Source of the DNA: DASSUC01 sp035649895
GTDB lineage: Bacteria; Actinomycetota; Actinomycetes; Mycobacteriales; Micromonosporaceae
Assembly: GCA_035649895.1 (NCBI GenBank)
Contig: DASRIS010000023.1
Coordinates: 1-49,764 of the forward strand
Length of the DNA stretch: 49,764 bases
Direction: 5' to 3'
The position numbers were made by a program, and so were the translations under genes. The notes beneath the pieces were generated by a model. It saw nothing but the letters and a program-made list of their open reading frames with translations, was not told the origin of the DNA and ran no database searches. Below are positions 14,978 through 22,652 of this stretch, piece after piece. Numbering within the stretch: position 1 is the first letter of the stretch; each line of letters opens with the position of its first letter.

Positions 14978-16110
14978 CGTCGATGAGGCACAGTGCGGCG
15001 CCTACGCCGTACGAGCGGCTGGTCCGCCCGCTGCTGTTCCGCCTGGGCGGGGGAGACGCCGAGGCGGCTCACGAGCGGACCCTGCGCTGGCTGGCCGCGC
15101 TGTCCCGCCGCCCGGCGGTGCTCGCGGCGCTGACCCGGCGGTACGCCGTGGCCGCCCCGCGCCGGGTCTTCGGCGTCGACTTCCCCAACCCGGTGGGGCT
15201 CGCGGCAGGGCTCGACAAGGGCGGCGTCGCCCTGGCCGCGTGGCCGGCCCTCGGCTTCGGGTTCGTCGAGGTGGGCACGGTCACCTGGCACGCGCAGCAG
15301 GGCAACGACCGGCCGCGGCTGCACCGCCTGCCGGCCAGCGGGGCGCTGGTGAACCGGATGGGGTTCAACAACGCCGGTGCGCCAGCGCTCGCAGCCCGGC
15401 TGGCGGCGCTCGGGCCGCTGCCGGTGCCGCTCGGGATCAGCCTCGGCAAGTCCCGGGTCACCCCGCTGGACCAGGCGGTGGCCGACTACGCCGCCTCGTA
15501 CCGGGTGCTTGCCGGCTTCGCCGACTACGTCGTGGTCAACGTGTCCTCGCCGAACACGCCCGGCCTGCGCCAGCTCCAGGACCGGGCGCACCTGGACGCG
15601 ATCCTCGCGGCGCTGGTCGGCGCGCAGCCGGTCCTGGTCAAGCTCGCGCCGGACCTGGTGGATGCAGCGGTCGCCGAGGTGGTTGAGGTATGCCTGGAGC
15701 GCGGCGCGGCTGGTCTGGTCGCCACGAACACCACGCTGTCCCGCGCCGGGGTGGCCGCCGCCGACTCCGCCCGAGCCGCCCAGGCCGGCGGGCTGTCCGG
15801 CCGGCCACTGGCGGCCCGGGCGCGGGAGGTGGTGGCCTTCGTGGACCGCGAGACCGGCGGCCGGCTGCCGGTGGTCGGGGTGGGCGGGATCTTCGACCCG
15901 GACGACGCGGCCCGTCTCTTCGACGCCGGGGGGAGCCTGGTGCAGCTCTACACGGGGTTCGTCTACCGCGGTCCGAGCCTGGTCCGGGCCGTCGCACGGT
16001 CCACACGGGACATTGTCAGGCCGTGCCGCGCTGGGGAACCGGCTCCGGGCCCCGCCGGGGAGCGGGCTCGGTCCACCACCCGACCCGCCGCCGCTGGGAC
16101 CGCGCAGTGA
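14974..16110 (+). CDS. pyrD: Dihydroorotate dehydrogenase, class 2 (quinone-dependent)
   Basis: Class 2 DHODH is a membrane-associated FMN enzyme that oxidises dihydroorotate to orotate with quinone. The protein (378 residues from TTG 14974) begins with the amphipathic quinone-tunnel helices (YERLVRPLLFRLGGGDAEAAH) and shows NPVGLAAGLDKGG, NRMGFNNAGA, NVSSPNTPGLRQLQ, LVKLAPDL, TNTTLSR and GVGGIFDPDDA. The TTG has GGAAGG 7 nt upstream and overlaps the pyrC stop; the ATG at 14983 is an alternative but its spacing is poor. A Pro/Ala/Arg-rich tail of ~30 residues follows the fold and overlaps bioA. Confidence 0.94.
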   Translation: MTSMRHSAAPTPYERLVRPLLFRLGGGDAEAAHERTLRWLAALSRRPAVLAALTRRYAVAAPRRVFGVDFPNPVGLAAGLDKGGVALAAWPALGFGFVEVGTVTWHAQQGNDRPRLHRLPASGALVNRMGFNNAGAPALAARLAALGPLPVPLGISLGKSRVTPLDQAVADYAASYRVLAGFADYVVVNVSSPNTPGLRQLQDRAHLDAILAALVGAQPVLVKLAPDLVDAAVAEVVEVCLERGAAGLVATNTTLSRAGVAAADSARAAQAGGLSGRPLAARAREVVAFVDRETGGRLPVVGVGGIFDPDDAARLFDAGGSLVQLYTGFVYRGPSLVRAVARSTRDIVRPCRAGEPAPGPAGERARSTTRPAAAGTAQ

Positions 16111-17387
16111 CCCCGCAGGAGCTGCTGGCGCTGGACCGCGCGCACGTGTGGCACCCGTACGCCTCGATGCCCGGCACCGGCGACCCGCTGGTGGTGGCGT
16201 CGGCCCGCGGCGCCCGGCTCACCCTGGCCGACGGGCGGGAGCTGGTCGACGGCATGTCGTCGTGGTGGGCCGCGATCCACGGCTACCGGCACCCGGTCCT
16301 GGACGCCGCCGTCCGGGACCAGCTGGGCCGGATGAGCCACGTCATGTTCGGCGGGCTGACCCACGAGCCGGCGGTACGCCTCGCCGCCACACTTGTCGAC
16401 ATCTCGCCATCCGGCCTCGAGCATGTCTTCCTGTGCGACTCCGGCTCGGTCAGCGTGGAAGTTGCATTGAAGATGTGCCTGCAGTTCTGGCGCTCGCGCG
16501 GCAAGCCGGGCAAGCACCGCCTGCTGACCTGGCGGGGCGGCTACCACGGCGACACGTTCCACGCGATGAGCGTGTGCGACCCGGACGGCGGCATGCACCA
16601 CCTGTGGGCCGACGTGCTGCCACGGCAGGTCTTCGTGGCCGGGCCGCCGGACGGCTTCGACGCCCCGGCCGACCCGTCCTACCTGGAGCTGCTGGAGGCC
16701 GCGCTGGACAAGCACGCCAGTGAGACGGCGGCGGTCATTGTCGAGCCGGTCGTGCAGGGCGCGGGCGGCATGCGGTTCCACAGCCCGGCGTACCTGCGCG
16801 CGCTGCGCGAGCTGGCCGACGCGTACCAGGTGCTGCTGGTCTTCGACGAGATCGCGACGGGCTTCGGCCGTACCGGTGCGCTCTTCGCCGCCGACCACGC
16901 CGGCGTCGCGCCCGACGTGCTCTGCGTCGGCAAGGCCCTGACCGGCGGCTACCTCTCGCTGGCCGCGGCGTTGTGCACCCCCGAGGTGGCCGCCGGCATC
17001 CGCGCCGGCGAGGTGCCGGTGCTCGCCCACGGCCCGACGTTCATGGGCAACCCGCTCGCGTGCGCGGTCGCGCAGGCCTCCATCGACCTGCTGCTGGCCG
17101 GGGACTGGGCGGGCGAGGTGCGCCGGGTCGAGGCCGGGCTGCGGGCCGGGCTCGCCCCGCTGGCCGGCGCGCCGGGGGTCGCCGACGTACGGGTGCTCGG
17201 CGCGGTCGGCGTGGTGCAGCTGGACCACGCCGTCGACGTGCCGGCCGCCACCGCCGCGGCGGTCGGGCAGGGCGTCTGGCTGCGCCCGTTCCGGGACCTG
17301 GTCTACGCCATGCCGCCATACGTGGCCGGGGACGACGAGGTGGCGGCCATCGCGGGCGCGCTACGCGCCGCCGCGGCCGCCGGCTAG
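16107..17387 (+). CDS. bioA: Adenosylmethionine-8-amino-7-oxononanoate aminotransferase
   Basis: BioA makes 7,8-diaminopelargonate, a biotin precursor, using SAM as amino donor and PLP as cofactor. The 426-residue class III aminotransferase shows HVWHPYASM, the BioA-specific DGMSSWWAAIHGYRHP, MFGGLTHEPA, GGYHGDTFHAMSVCDP, the PLP-binding DEIATGFGRTG and the Schiff-base Lys276 in VGKALTGGY. No other biotin gene is nearby. It overlaps the pyrD stop (GTGA) and precedes pyrF, so a biotin gene is embedded in the pyrimidine operon and probably shares PyrR control of the transcript. Confidence 0.94.
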   Translation: MTPQELLALDRAHVWHPYASMPGTGDPLVVASARGARLTLADGRELVDGMSSWWAAIHGYRHPVLDAAVRDQLGRMSHVMFGGLTHEPAVRLAATLVDISPSGLEHVFLCDSGSVSVEVALKMCLQFWRSRGKPGKHRLLTWRGGYHGDTFHAMSVCDPDGGMHHLWADVLPRQVFVAGPPDGFDAPADPSYLELLEAALDKHASETAAVIVEPVVQGAGGMRFHSPAYLRALRELADAYQVLLVFDEIATGFGRTGALFAADHAGVAPDVLCVGKALTGGYLSLAAALCTPEVAAGIRAGEVPVLAHGPTFMGNPLACAVAQASIDLLLAGDWAGEVRRVEAGLRAGLAPLAGAPGVADVRVLGAVGVVQLDHAVDVPAATAAAVGQGVWLRPFRDLVYAMPPYVAGDDEVAAIAGALRAAAAAG

Positions 17388-17440
17388 CGCCAGCAGACGG
17401 GTACGGACAGCCGCCGCGGCGGCGGGCTTGGAGGGCCGGC

Positions 17441-18280
17441 GTGGACAGCTTCGGGGTACGGCTGCACCGGGCGCTCGCGGCACGCGGGCCGCTGTGTGTG
17501 GGGGTCGACCCGCACCCGCAGCTGCTGGCGGCGTGGGGGCTGCGCGACGACGCCGACGGGCTGGCGCGGTTCTGCGCCGGGGTGGCCGACGCGCTGGCCG
17601 ACCGGGTGGCGGTGGTGAAGCCGCAGTCCGCCTTCTTCGAGCGGCACGGGTCGGCCGGCCTGGCCATACTTGAGTCGGCTATCCGACAGTTCCGCCAGGC
17701 CGGGGCACTGGTGCTCCTCGATGCCAAGCGGGGCGACATCGGCTCGACCGCGCAGGCGTACGCCGACGCGTACCTCGACCCGGCGAGCCCGCTGTGTGCT
17801 GACGCGGTCACCGCGCACCCGTACCTCGGCTTCGGGTCGCTGCGCCCGTTGCTGGCTGCTGCGGCGGCCCACGGCGGTGGCGTGTTCGTCCTCGCGGTCA
17901 CCTCCAACCCCGAGGGCTGGGGCGTGCAGCAGGCCCGTACGGCCGGCGGGCGCACCGTCGCACAGCTTGTCGTGGACGAGGTCGCGCAGGTCAACGCGGG
18001 GCTCACTGGGACGGGCAGCGTCGGCGTGGTGGTCGGCGGCACGCCCGGCGCGCCCCGGGTGGACCTGACCCGGCTGGGCGGGCCGGTCCTGGTGCCCGGC
18101 ATGGGGGCGCAGGGCGGCACCCCGCAGCTGCTGCGCCAGCTCACCGGCCCGGTCGCGGGTCCGGTGCTGCCGGCGTACTCCCGGCAGATCCTGCAGGCCG
18201 GCCCGGGCGTGGCCGGCCTGCGCGCGGCGGCCGAGCGGGCGTGTGACGACTGCATCACGGCGTTGTTCCCCGTTCAGTGA
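17441..18280 (+). CDS. pyrF: Orotidine 5'-phosphate decarboxylase (type 2)
   Basis: PyrF decarboxylates OMP to UMP, the last step of the pathway. The 279-residue protein is of the long, actinobacterial/eubacterial type 2 class: LCVGVDPHPQLL at the N-terminus, VVKPQSAFFERHG, the catalytic LLDAKRGDIGSTAQAYADAY, AVTAHPYLGFGSL, VLAVTSNPEGWGVQ and PVLVPGMGAQGG for phosphate binding. The start GTG 17441 follows a GGAGGG. pyrE is not in the operon, as in other actinobacteria where it is encoded elsewhere. Confidence 0.95.
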   Translation: MDSFGVRLHRALAARGPLCVGVDPHPQLLAAWGLRDDADGLARFCAGVADALADRVAVVKPQSAFFERHGSAGLAILESAIRQFRQAGALVLLDAKRGDIGSTAQAYADAYLDPASPLCADAVTAHPYLGFGSLRPLLAAAAAHGGGVFVLAVTSNPEGWGVQQARTAGGRTVAQLVVDEVAQVNAGLTGTGSVGVVVGGTPGAPRVDLTRLGGPVLVPGMGAQGGTPQLLRQLTGPVAGPVLPAYSRQILQAGPGVAGLRAAAERACDDCITALFPVQ

Positions 18281-18303
18281 CTTCAACCTCGTTACGATGC
18301 GCC

Positions 18304-18364
18304 TTCCAGCGCGTTGCAACGTTGCTGAATCTGGCAATGACCGCTAGGTTTCCCCGCGCTGGAA
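18304..18364 (+). promoter_or_regulatory. mihF promoter bracketed by a 10-bp inverted repeat
   Basis: TTGCTG (18322-18327) and TAGGTT (18345-18350) are 17 bp apart and form a good promoter upstream of mihF. A perfect 10-bp inverted repeat, TTCCAGCGCG (18304-18313) and CGCGCTGGAA (18355-18364), brackets it. Two operator half-sites for a looping repressor, or a stem ending the pyr transcript, would both fit. Confidence 0.55.
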
Positions 18365-18444
18365 ACAACGCTCACCCACGTACCACAAGGCGTCGGGCGC
18401 ATCCCGCGCTCCGATGCACTCCGGAGAACCCCTGAGGAGAACTG

Positions 18445-18765
18445 GTGCCGCTCCCGTCACTCAGCCCTGAACAGCGTTCTGCCGCGCTGGAGAAGGCCGC
18501 GGAGATCCGCAAGGCCCGTGCCGCGCTCAAGGAGCAGCTGAAGCAGGGCAAGACCACCCTCGCCCAGGTGCTTGACCGAGCCGAGTCCGACGAGGTGGTC
18601 GGCAAGCTCAAGGTCTCGGCAGTGCTGCAGGCGATGCCTGGGATCGGCAAGATCCGGGCCATGCAGATCATGGAACGGCTGAAGATCGCCGACAGCAGGC
18701 GCCTGCGCGGCCTCGGTGACCAGCAGCGCAAAGCACTGCTTGGGGAGTTCTCTGCCACCAAGTGA
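18445..18765 (+). CDS. mihF: Mycobacterial-type integration host factor (mIHF/sIHF)
   Basis: mIHF is an actinobacteria-specific nucleoid protein that bends DNA; it is unrelated in sequence to proteobacterial IHF. The 106-residue protein has the long N-terminal helix (LSPEQRSAALEKAAEIRKAR), the central LKQGKTTLAQVLDRAE block, and the helix-two-turn-helix DNA-binding segment LQAMPGIGKIRAMQIMERL (about residues 64-82). The start is GTG 18445 behind GAGGAGA. The order pyrF-mihF-gmk-rpoZ is the standard actinobacterial arrangement. An internal clock-like or stress role cannot be read from sequence. Confidence 0.95.
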   Translation: MPLPSLSPEQRSAALEKAAEIRKARAALKEQLKQGKTTLAQVLDRAESDEVVGKLKVSAVLQAMPGIGKIRAMQIMERLKIADSRRLRGLGDQQRKALLGEFSATK

Positions 18766-18800
18766 GTCCGTTGGGCTCGCCGGCAGGGTAGAAACAAGCA

Positions 18801-19403
18801 GTGAGCAACTATGACGATGCGCGCCCGGCGGCTCGACTCACTGTCCTGTCCGGCCCCTCCGGGGTCGGCAAGGACAGCGTGATCGAGCTGATCCGGGCGC
18901 GCTCGCCGTGGGTGTGGCTGTCAGTCTCGGTGACGACCCGGCGGATGCGTGACTACGAGGTCGACGGGGTGCACTACTACTTCGTCACCCGTTCCCAGTT
19001 CGAGCGCATGGTCGCCGTCGGTGAGCTGCTGGAGTGGGCGGAGTTCGCCGGCAACCTCTACGGCACGCCGCGGGGTGCGGTGCAGGCCCGGCTGCACGAG
19101 GGCATCCCGGTGCTGCTGAAGATCGACCTGCAGGGAGCGCGCCAGGTGCGGGCCGCCATGCCCCACGCTCAGCTGGTGTTCCTCGCCCCGCCTAGCTGGG
19201 AGGAGCTCAAACGTCGCCTGGTCGGGCGGGGGACAGACGACCCGGAGACCATCCGGCACCGCCTGGAGCACGCGCGGGAGGAGCTGGCGATGCGGTCGGA
19301 GTTCGACGTGACCGTCATCAACGACTCCGTGGAGCGCGCCGCCGACGAGTTGCTAGGATTGCTCGGCCTACCTGTAATGACCTCTGCCCACTCCGAAAGC
19401 TAA
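18801..19403 (+). CDS. gmk: Guanylate kinase
   Basis: Guanylate kinase phosphorylates GMP to GDP. The 200-residue protein has the P-loop LSGPSGVGKDSV (about residues 15-26), the GMP-binding TTRRMRDYEVDGVHYYFV block (about 47-64), EWAEFAGNLYGTP and the LID region RLVGRGTDDPETIRHRL. The start is GTG 18801 with only a weak upstream ribosome binding site. rpoZ follows 9 bp after its stop. Confidence 0.95.
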   Translation: MSNYDDARPAARLTVLSGPSGVGKDSVIELIRARSPWVWLSVSVTTRRMRDYEVDGVHYYFVTRSQFERMVAVGELLEWAEFAGNLYGTPRGAVQARLHEGIPVLLKIDLQGARQVRAAMPHAQLVFLAPPSWEELKRRLVGRGTDDPETIRHRLEHAREELAMRSEFDVTVINDSVERAADELLGLLGLPVMTSAHSES

Positions 19404-19412
19404 GGGCTCACC

Positions 19413-19679
19413 TTGTCCGGAACCATCGCGCAGCCGGAGGGCATCACCAACCCGCCCATCGACGAGCTGCTCGGCAAGACCACGTCCAAGTACGCACTGG
19501 TGATCTTCGCGGCCAAGCGCGCGCGCCAGATCAACGCGTACTACAGCCAGCTCGGCGAGGGCCTGCTGGAGTATGTCGGCCCGCTGGTGGAGACCACGCC
19601 CCAGGAGAAGCCGCTCTCCATCGCCCTCCGGGAGATCAACTCCAGCCTGCTGACCGCCGAGCCGGTCGACGCCGCCTGA
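19413..19679 (+). CDS. rpoZ: RNA polymerase omega subunit
   Basis: Omega helps RNA polymerase assembly by chaperoning beta-prime. The 88-residue protein has the conserved ITNPPIDELLGKTTSKYALV and FAAKRARQINAYYSQ segments and the actinobacterial C-terminal PLSIALREINSSLL. The start is TTG 19413, preceded by AAGGG. Its place between gmk and coaBC is the usual one. Confidence 0.95.
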   Translation: MSGTIAQPEGITNPPIDELLGKTTSKYALVIFAAKRARQINAYYSQLGEGLLEYVGPLVETTPQEKPLSIALREINSSLLTAEPVDAA

Positions 19680-19689
19680 CCGCCCGGCC

Positions 19690-21009
19690 GTGGCCCGGAT
19701 CGTCCTCGGCGTGGCCGGCGGCATCGCCGCCTACAAGGCCTGCGAGCTGCTGCGCCGGCTGACCGAGGCGGGGCACTCCGTCCGGGTCGTACCGACCGCT
19801 GCCGCGCTGCGCTTCGTCGGTGCGCCCACCTGGGCGGCGCTCTCCGGCCAGCCCGTCGCCACGGACGTCTGGGACGGCGTCCACGAGGTGCCGCACGTAC
19901 GCCTCGGCCAGCAGGCCGACCTGGTGATGGTGGCACCGGCAACGGCCGACCTGCTCGCCCGGGCGGCCCACGGCCTCGCCGACGACCTGCTGACCAACAC
20001 CCTGCTCACCGCGCGCTGCCCGGTCGTCTACGCCCCGGCCATGCACACCGAGATGTGGGAGCACCCGGCTACCGCCGCCAACGTGGCGACGCTGCGGGCC
20101 CGCGGCGCCGTCGTGGTCGAGCCCGCGGTCGGGCGGCTGACCGGAGCGGACAGCGGCAAGGGCCGGCTGCCCGAGCCGGACGAGCTGTTCTTCCTGGCCG
20201 GCCGGGTGCTGGCCCGCCGCGACCGGCTCACCCATCCTCCGGACACCCCGGCCGGGGCCCCGGTCTCCGCGGCCGGGCCTGCCGGGCTGCTACTGGACCT
20301 GGCCGGGCGGCACGTCGTGGTCACCGCGGGCGGCACCCGCGAGCCGCTGGACCCGGTGCGCTTCCTCGGCAACCGCTCCTCCGGCAAGCAGGGGTACGCG
20401 TTCGCGCGTACCGCCGTGGCCCGCGGTGCCCGGGTGACCCTCGTCTCAGCGAACGTGGCCCTGCCCGACCCGGCCGGCGCGGCGGTCGTGCGCGTCGGCA
20501 CGACCGAGGAGCTGCGCAAGGCCACCCTGGAGGCGGCCGCGTCGGCCGATGCGGTGGTCATGGCCGCCGCCCCGGCTGACTTCCGGCCCGCGGAGTACGC
20601 GCCATCGAAGATCCAGAAGAGCGCAGCCGCCCGGGCGCCCGTCCTGCGCCTGGTGACCAACCCCGACATCGCCGCCGAGCTGGGTGGGCGCCGCCGCCCC
20701 GGCCAGGTCCTGGTGGCGTTCGCGGCGGAGACCGCGGCTGCCCACGAGACCGCGGCTGGCCAGGACACCGCGGAGCGGGGCGCCGGTGTCGGAGCCTCCG
20801 CCGGCGTACTGGCCCGAGGGCAGGCCAAGCTCGAGCGCAAGCGGGCCGACCTGATCGTGGTCAACGAGGTTGGCGCGGACCGGGTGTTCGGCGCCGACTC
20901 GAACGAGGCGACGGTGCTCGGGGCCGACGGGTCGATGGTGACGATCACCGAACGGTCCAAGGAGGACCTCGCCGACATCGTGTGGGACCTGGTGGTCGCC
21001 CGGCTGTGA
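19690..21009 (+). CDS. coaBC: Bifunctional phosphopantothenoylcysteine decarboxylase/synthetase
   Basis: CoaBC adds cysteine to 4'-phosphopantothenate (CTP-dependent CoaB) and decarboxylates the product (FMN-dependent CoaC) on the way to coenzyme A. The N-terminal CoaC half shows GIAAYKACELLRRL, HVRLGQQADL with the catalytic His, VAPATADLLA, PAMHTEMW and the clamp LTGADSGKGRLPE. The clamp Cys of the E. coli enzyme is absent, as I recall for actinobacterial CoaC. The CoaB half shows VVTAGGTREPLDPVRFLGNRSSG split over about residues 213-235, and KAD-like PSKIQKS. An in-frame His/Glu/Thr/Ala insert (about 347-371) carries an 18-bp tandem repeat. Confidence 0.94.
   Translation: MARIVLGVAGGIAAYKACELLRRLTEAGHSVRVVPTAAALRFVGAPTWAALSGQPVATDVWDGVHEVPHVRLGQQADLVMVAPATADLLARAAHGLADDLLTNTLLTARCPVVYAPAMHTEMWEHPATAANVATLRARGAVVVEPAVGRLTGADSGKGRLPEPDELFFLAGRVLARRDRLTHPPDTPAGAPVSAAGPAGLLLDLAGRHVVVTAGGTREPLDPVRFLGNRSSGKQGYAFARTAVARGARVTLVSANVALPDPAGAAVVRVGTTEELRKATLEAAASADAVVMAAAPADFRPAEYAPSKIQKSAAARAPVLRLVTNPDIAAELGGRRRPGQVLVAFAAETAAAHETAAGQDTAERGAGVGASAGVLARGQAKLERKRADLIVVNEVGADRVFGADSNEATVLGADGSMVTITERSKEDLADIVWDLVVARL
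20728..20763 (+). repeat. 18-bp tandem repeat inside coaBC
   Basis: Two 18-bp units (20728-20745 and 20746-20763) sharing GAGACCGCGGCTG are followed by a third decayed unit. They encode the in-frame run ETAAAH-ETAAGQ-DTAERG in a loop of the CoaB domain. Confidence 0.7.
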
Positions 21010-21228
21010 CCGGCGGCGCCCGGTCGTTGGACGCCTACCGGCAATGCTCCCGGCGTCTCCTCGCGGCGCTCCCGGCGTCTCCTCGCAGCAGCCGTCCAGC
21101 GGCGGTAGCGTCCGACGATCATGTCGCCCGTACGGGGAGCGCAGTGGCGGACGACCGGGCGGTACCGTCCGGCTCGAGTGGGTACGGCTACACTGCCGCG
21201 AAGACTGGCAACCGGAGTAAGGAGCAAC
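21010..21228 (+). promoter_or_regulatory. coaBC-metK intergenic region with a 22-bp tandem repeat and candidate promoter
   Basis: The 219-bp gap contains two 19-bp copies of a repeat (21046-21064 and 21068-21086, period 22 bp). A TACACT box at 21189-21194 predicts a ~28-nt leader ending in the strong ribosome binding site GGAGTAAGGAG before the metK GTG. No -35 hexamer or SAM riboswitch core is recognisable. No ORF is supported. Confidence 0.5.
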
Positions 21229-22434
21229 GTGGCACGCCGCCTGTTCACCTCGGAATCGGTGACTGAGGGTCACCCGGACAAGATCGCTGACCAGATCAGC
21301 GACGGCATCCTCGACGCGCTGCTCGCCCAGGACGCGCGCAGCCGTGTCGCTGTGGAGACCCTGATCACCACCGGCCAGGTGCACGTCGCGGGCGAGGTGA
21401 CGACGAAGGCATACGCCGACATCCCGACCATCGTCCGGGAGACGATCCTGGGCATCGGCTACGACTCGTCGAAGAAGGGCTTTGACGGGGCGTCCTGCGG
21501 CGTGAGCGTGTCGATCGGGTCCCAGTCGCCCGACATCGCGCAGGGCGTGGACCGGGCGATCGAGGTCCGCTCCGGGGAGTCCGGGACCGTCGAGGACGAC
21601 CTGCTCGAGACCCAGGGCGCTGGCGACCAGGGCATGATGTTCGGCTTCGCGTGCACCGAGACGCCCGAGCTGATGCCGCTGCCGATCGCGCTGGCGCACC
21701 GGCTCGCCCGCCGGCTCGCCCTGGTGCGCAAGGAGGGGACGATCCCGTACCTGCGCCCGGACGGCAAGACCCAGGTCACGATCGAGTACGACGGCCTCAA
21801 GCCGGTCCGGTTGCACACCGTCGTGGTCTCCTCCCAGCACGCGCCGGACATCTCGCTGGAGTCCCTGCTGACGCCCGACGTGCGGGAGCACGTGATCGCC
21901 CCCGAGCTGGAGGGGCTGGGGCTGGACACCGACGGCTACCGGCTGCTGGTGAACCCGACCGGGCGCTTCGAGATCGGCGGCCCGATGGGCGACGCCGGCC
22001 TCACCGGCCGGAAGATCATCGTCGACACGTACGGTGGCTACGCCCGCCACGGCGGCGGCGCCTTCTCCGGCAAGGACCCGTCCAAGGTGGACCGCTCGGC
22101 TGCGTACGCGATGCGCTGGGTGGCCAAGAACGTGGTCGCCGCCGGGCTCGCCGACCGCTGCGAGGCGCAGGTGGCGTACGCGATCGGCAAGGCGCACCCG
22201 GTCAGCCACTTCGTCGAGACCTTCGGCACCGAGACCGTGCCGGTCGAGCGGATCGAGAAGGCGATCGCAGAGGTGTTCGACCTGCGGCCGGCCGCGATCA
22301 TCCGGGACCTGGACCTGCTGCGCCCGATCTACCAGCAGACGGCGGCGTACGGCCACTTCGGCCGGGACCTGCCCGACCTGACCTGGGAGCGGGCCAACCG
22401 GACCGCCGACCTGAAGTCCGCCGCCGGGGCCTGA
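21229..22434 (+). CDS. metK: S-adenosylmethionine synthetase
   Basis: MetK makes SAM from ATP and methionine. The 401-residue protein has RLFTSESVTEGHPDKIADQ split over the N-terminus, VETLITTGQVHVAGEV, GAGDQGMMFGFA (methionine-binding hexapeptide region, about residues 130-141), HTVVVSSQHAP, the P-loop-like GGAFSGKDPSKVDRSAAY (about 273-290) and the C-terminal FGRDLPDLTWE. GTG 21229 follows GGAGTAAGGAG. Possible functional links in the window are BioA and the several SAM-dependent methyltransferases. Confidence 0.97.
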   Translation: MARRLFTSESVTEGHPDKIADQISDGILDALLAQDARSRVAVETLITTGQVHVAGEVTTKAYADIPTIVRETILGIGYDSSKKGFDGASCGVSVSIGSQSPDIAQGVDRAIEVRSGESGTVEDDLLETQGAGDQGMMFGFACTETPELMPLPIALAHRLARRLALVRKEGTIPYLRPDGKTQVTIEYDGLKPVRLHTVVVSSQHAPDISLESLLTPDVREHVIAPELEGLGLDTDGYRLLVNPTGRFEIGGPMGDAGLTGRKIIVDTYGGYARHGGGAFSGKDPSKVDRSAAYAMRWVAKNVVAAGLADRCEAQVAYAIGKAHPVSHFVETFGTETVPVERIEKAIAEVFDLRPAAIIRDLDLLRPIYQQTAAYGHFGRDLPDLTWERANRTADLKSAAGA

Positions 22435-22508
22435 GCCCTGAAGCCCGCCGCCGGGTCCGAGCCCGGCTCAACCCTCCGGGCCTGAAGCCCGGTTCCCTGG
22501 ACTCGTCC

Positions 22509-22547
22509 GCACCGGCCTGCTCTACCTGGTGGTAGGCGGGCCGGTGC
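22509..22547. terminator. Terminator hairpin downstream of metK
   Basis: GCACCGGCC (22509-22517) pairs with GGCCGGTGC (22539-22547), with an inner GC/GC and CTACC/GGTAG extension around a TGGT loop and two single-base mismatches. It lies 74 bp past the metK stop. Confidence 0.7.
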
Positions 22548-22652
22548 AGTCTTGGCGGGTGGCGCGCCGGCCACGGAGATCCGCAACAAGGTCTTGCCCC
22601 GCCGTCGCGGACCTGGCGGCGCCAGTCCCGGGTGCTCTGGTAGGACGGTGCG

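Noticed and set aside
21010..21228. SAM riboswitch upstream of metK
   Set aside because: No conserved SAM-I, SAM-II or SAM-IV core was recognised; the region is mainly a tandem repeat and a promoter-like box.
20446..22356. A 636-codon minus-strand frame antisense to coaBC and metK
   Set aside because: metK and coaBC are certain; the antisense frame lacks motifs and a ribosome binding site.
22435..22652. Possible gene between metK and priA
   Set aside because: Only repeated CTGAAGCCCG segments and a terminator hairpin are visible; the open frames are shadows without start signals.
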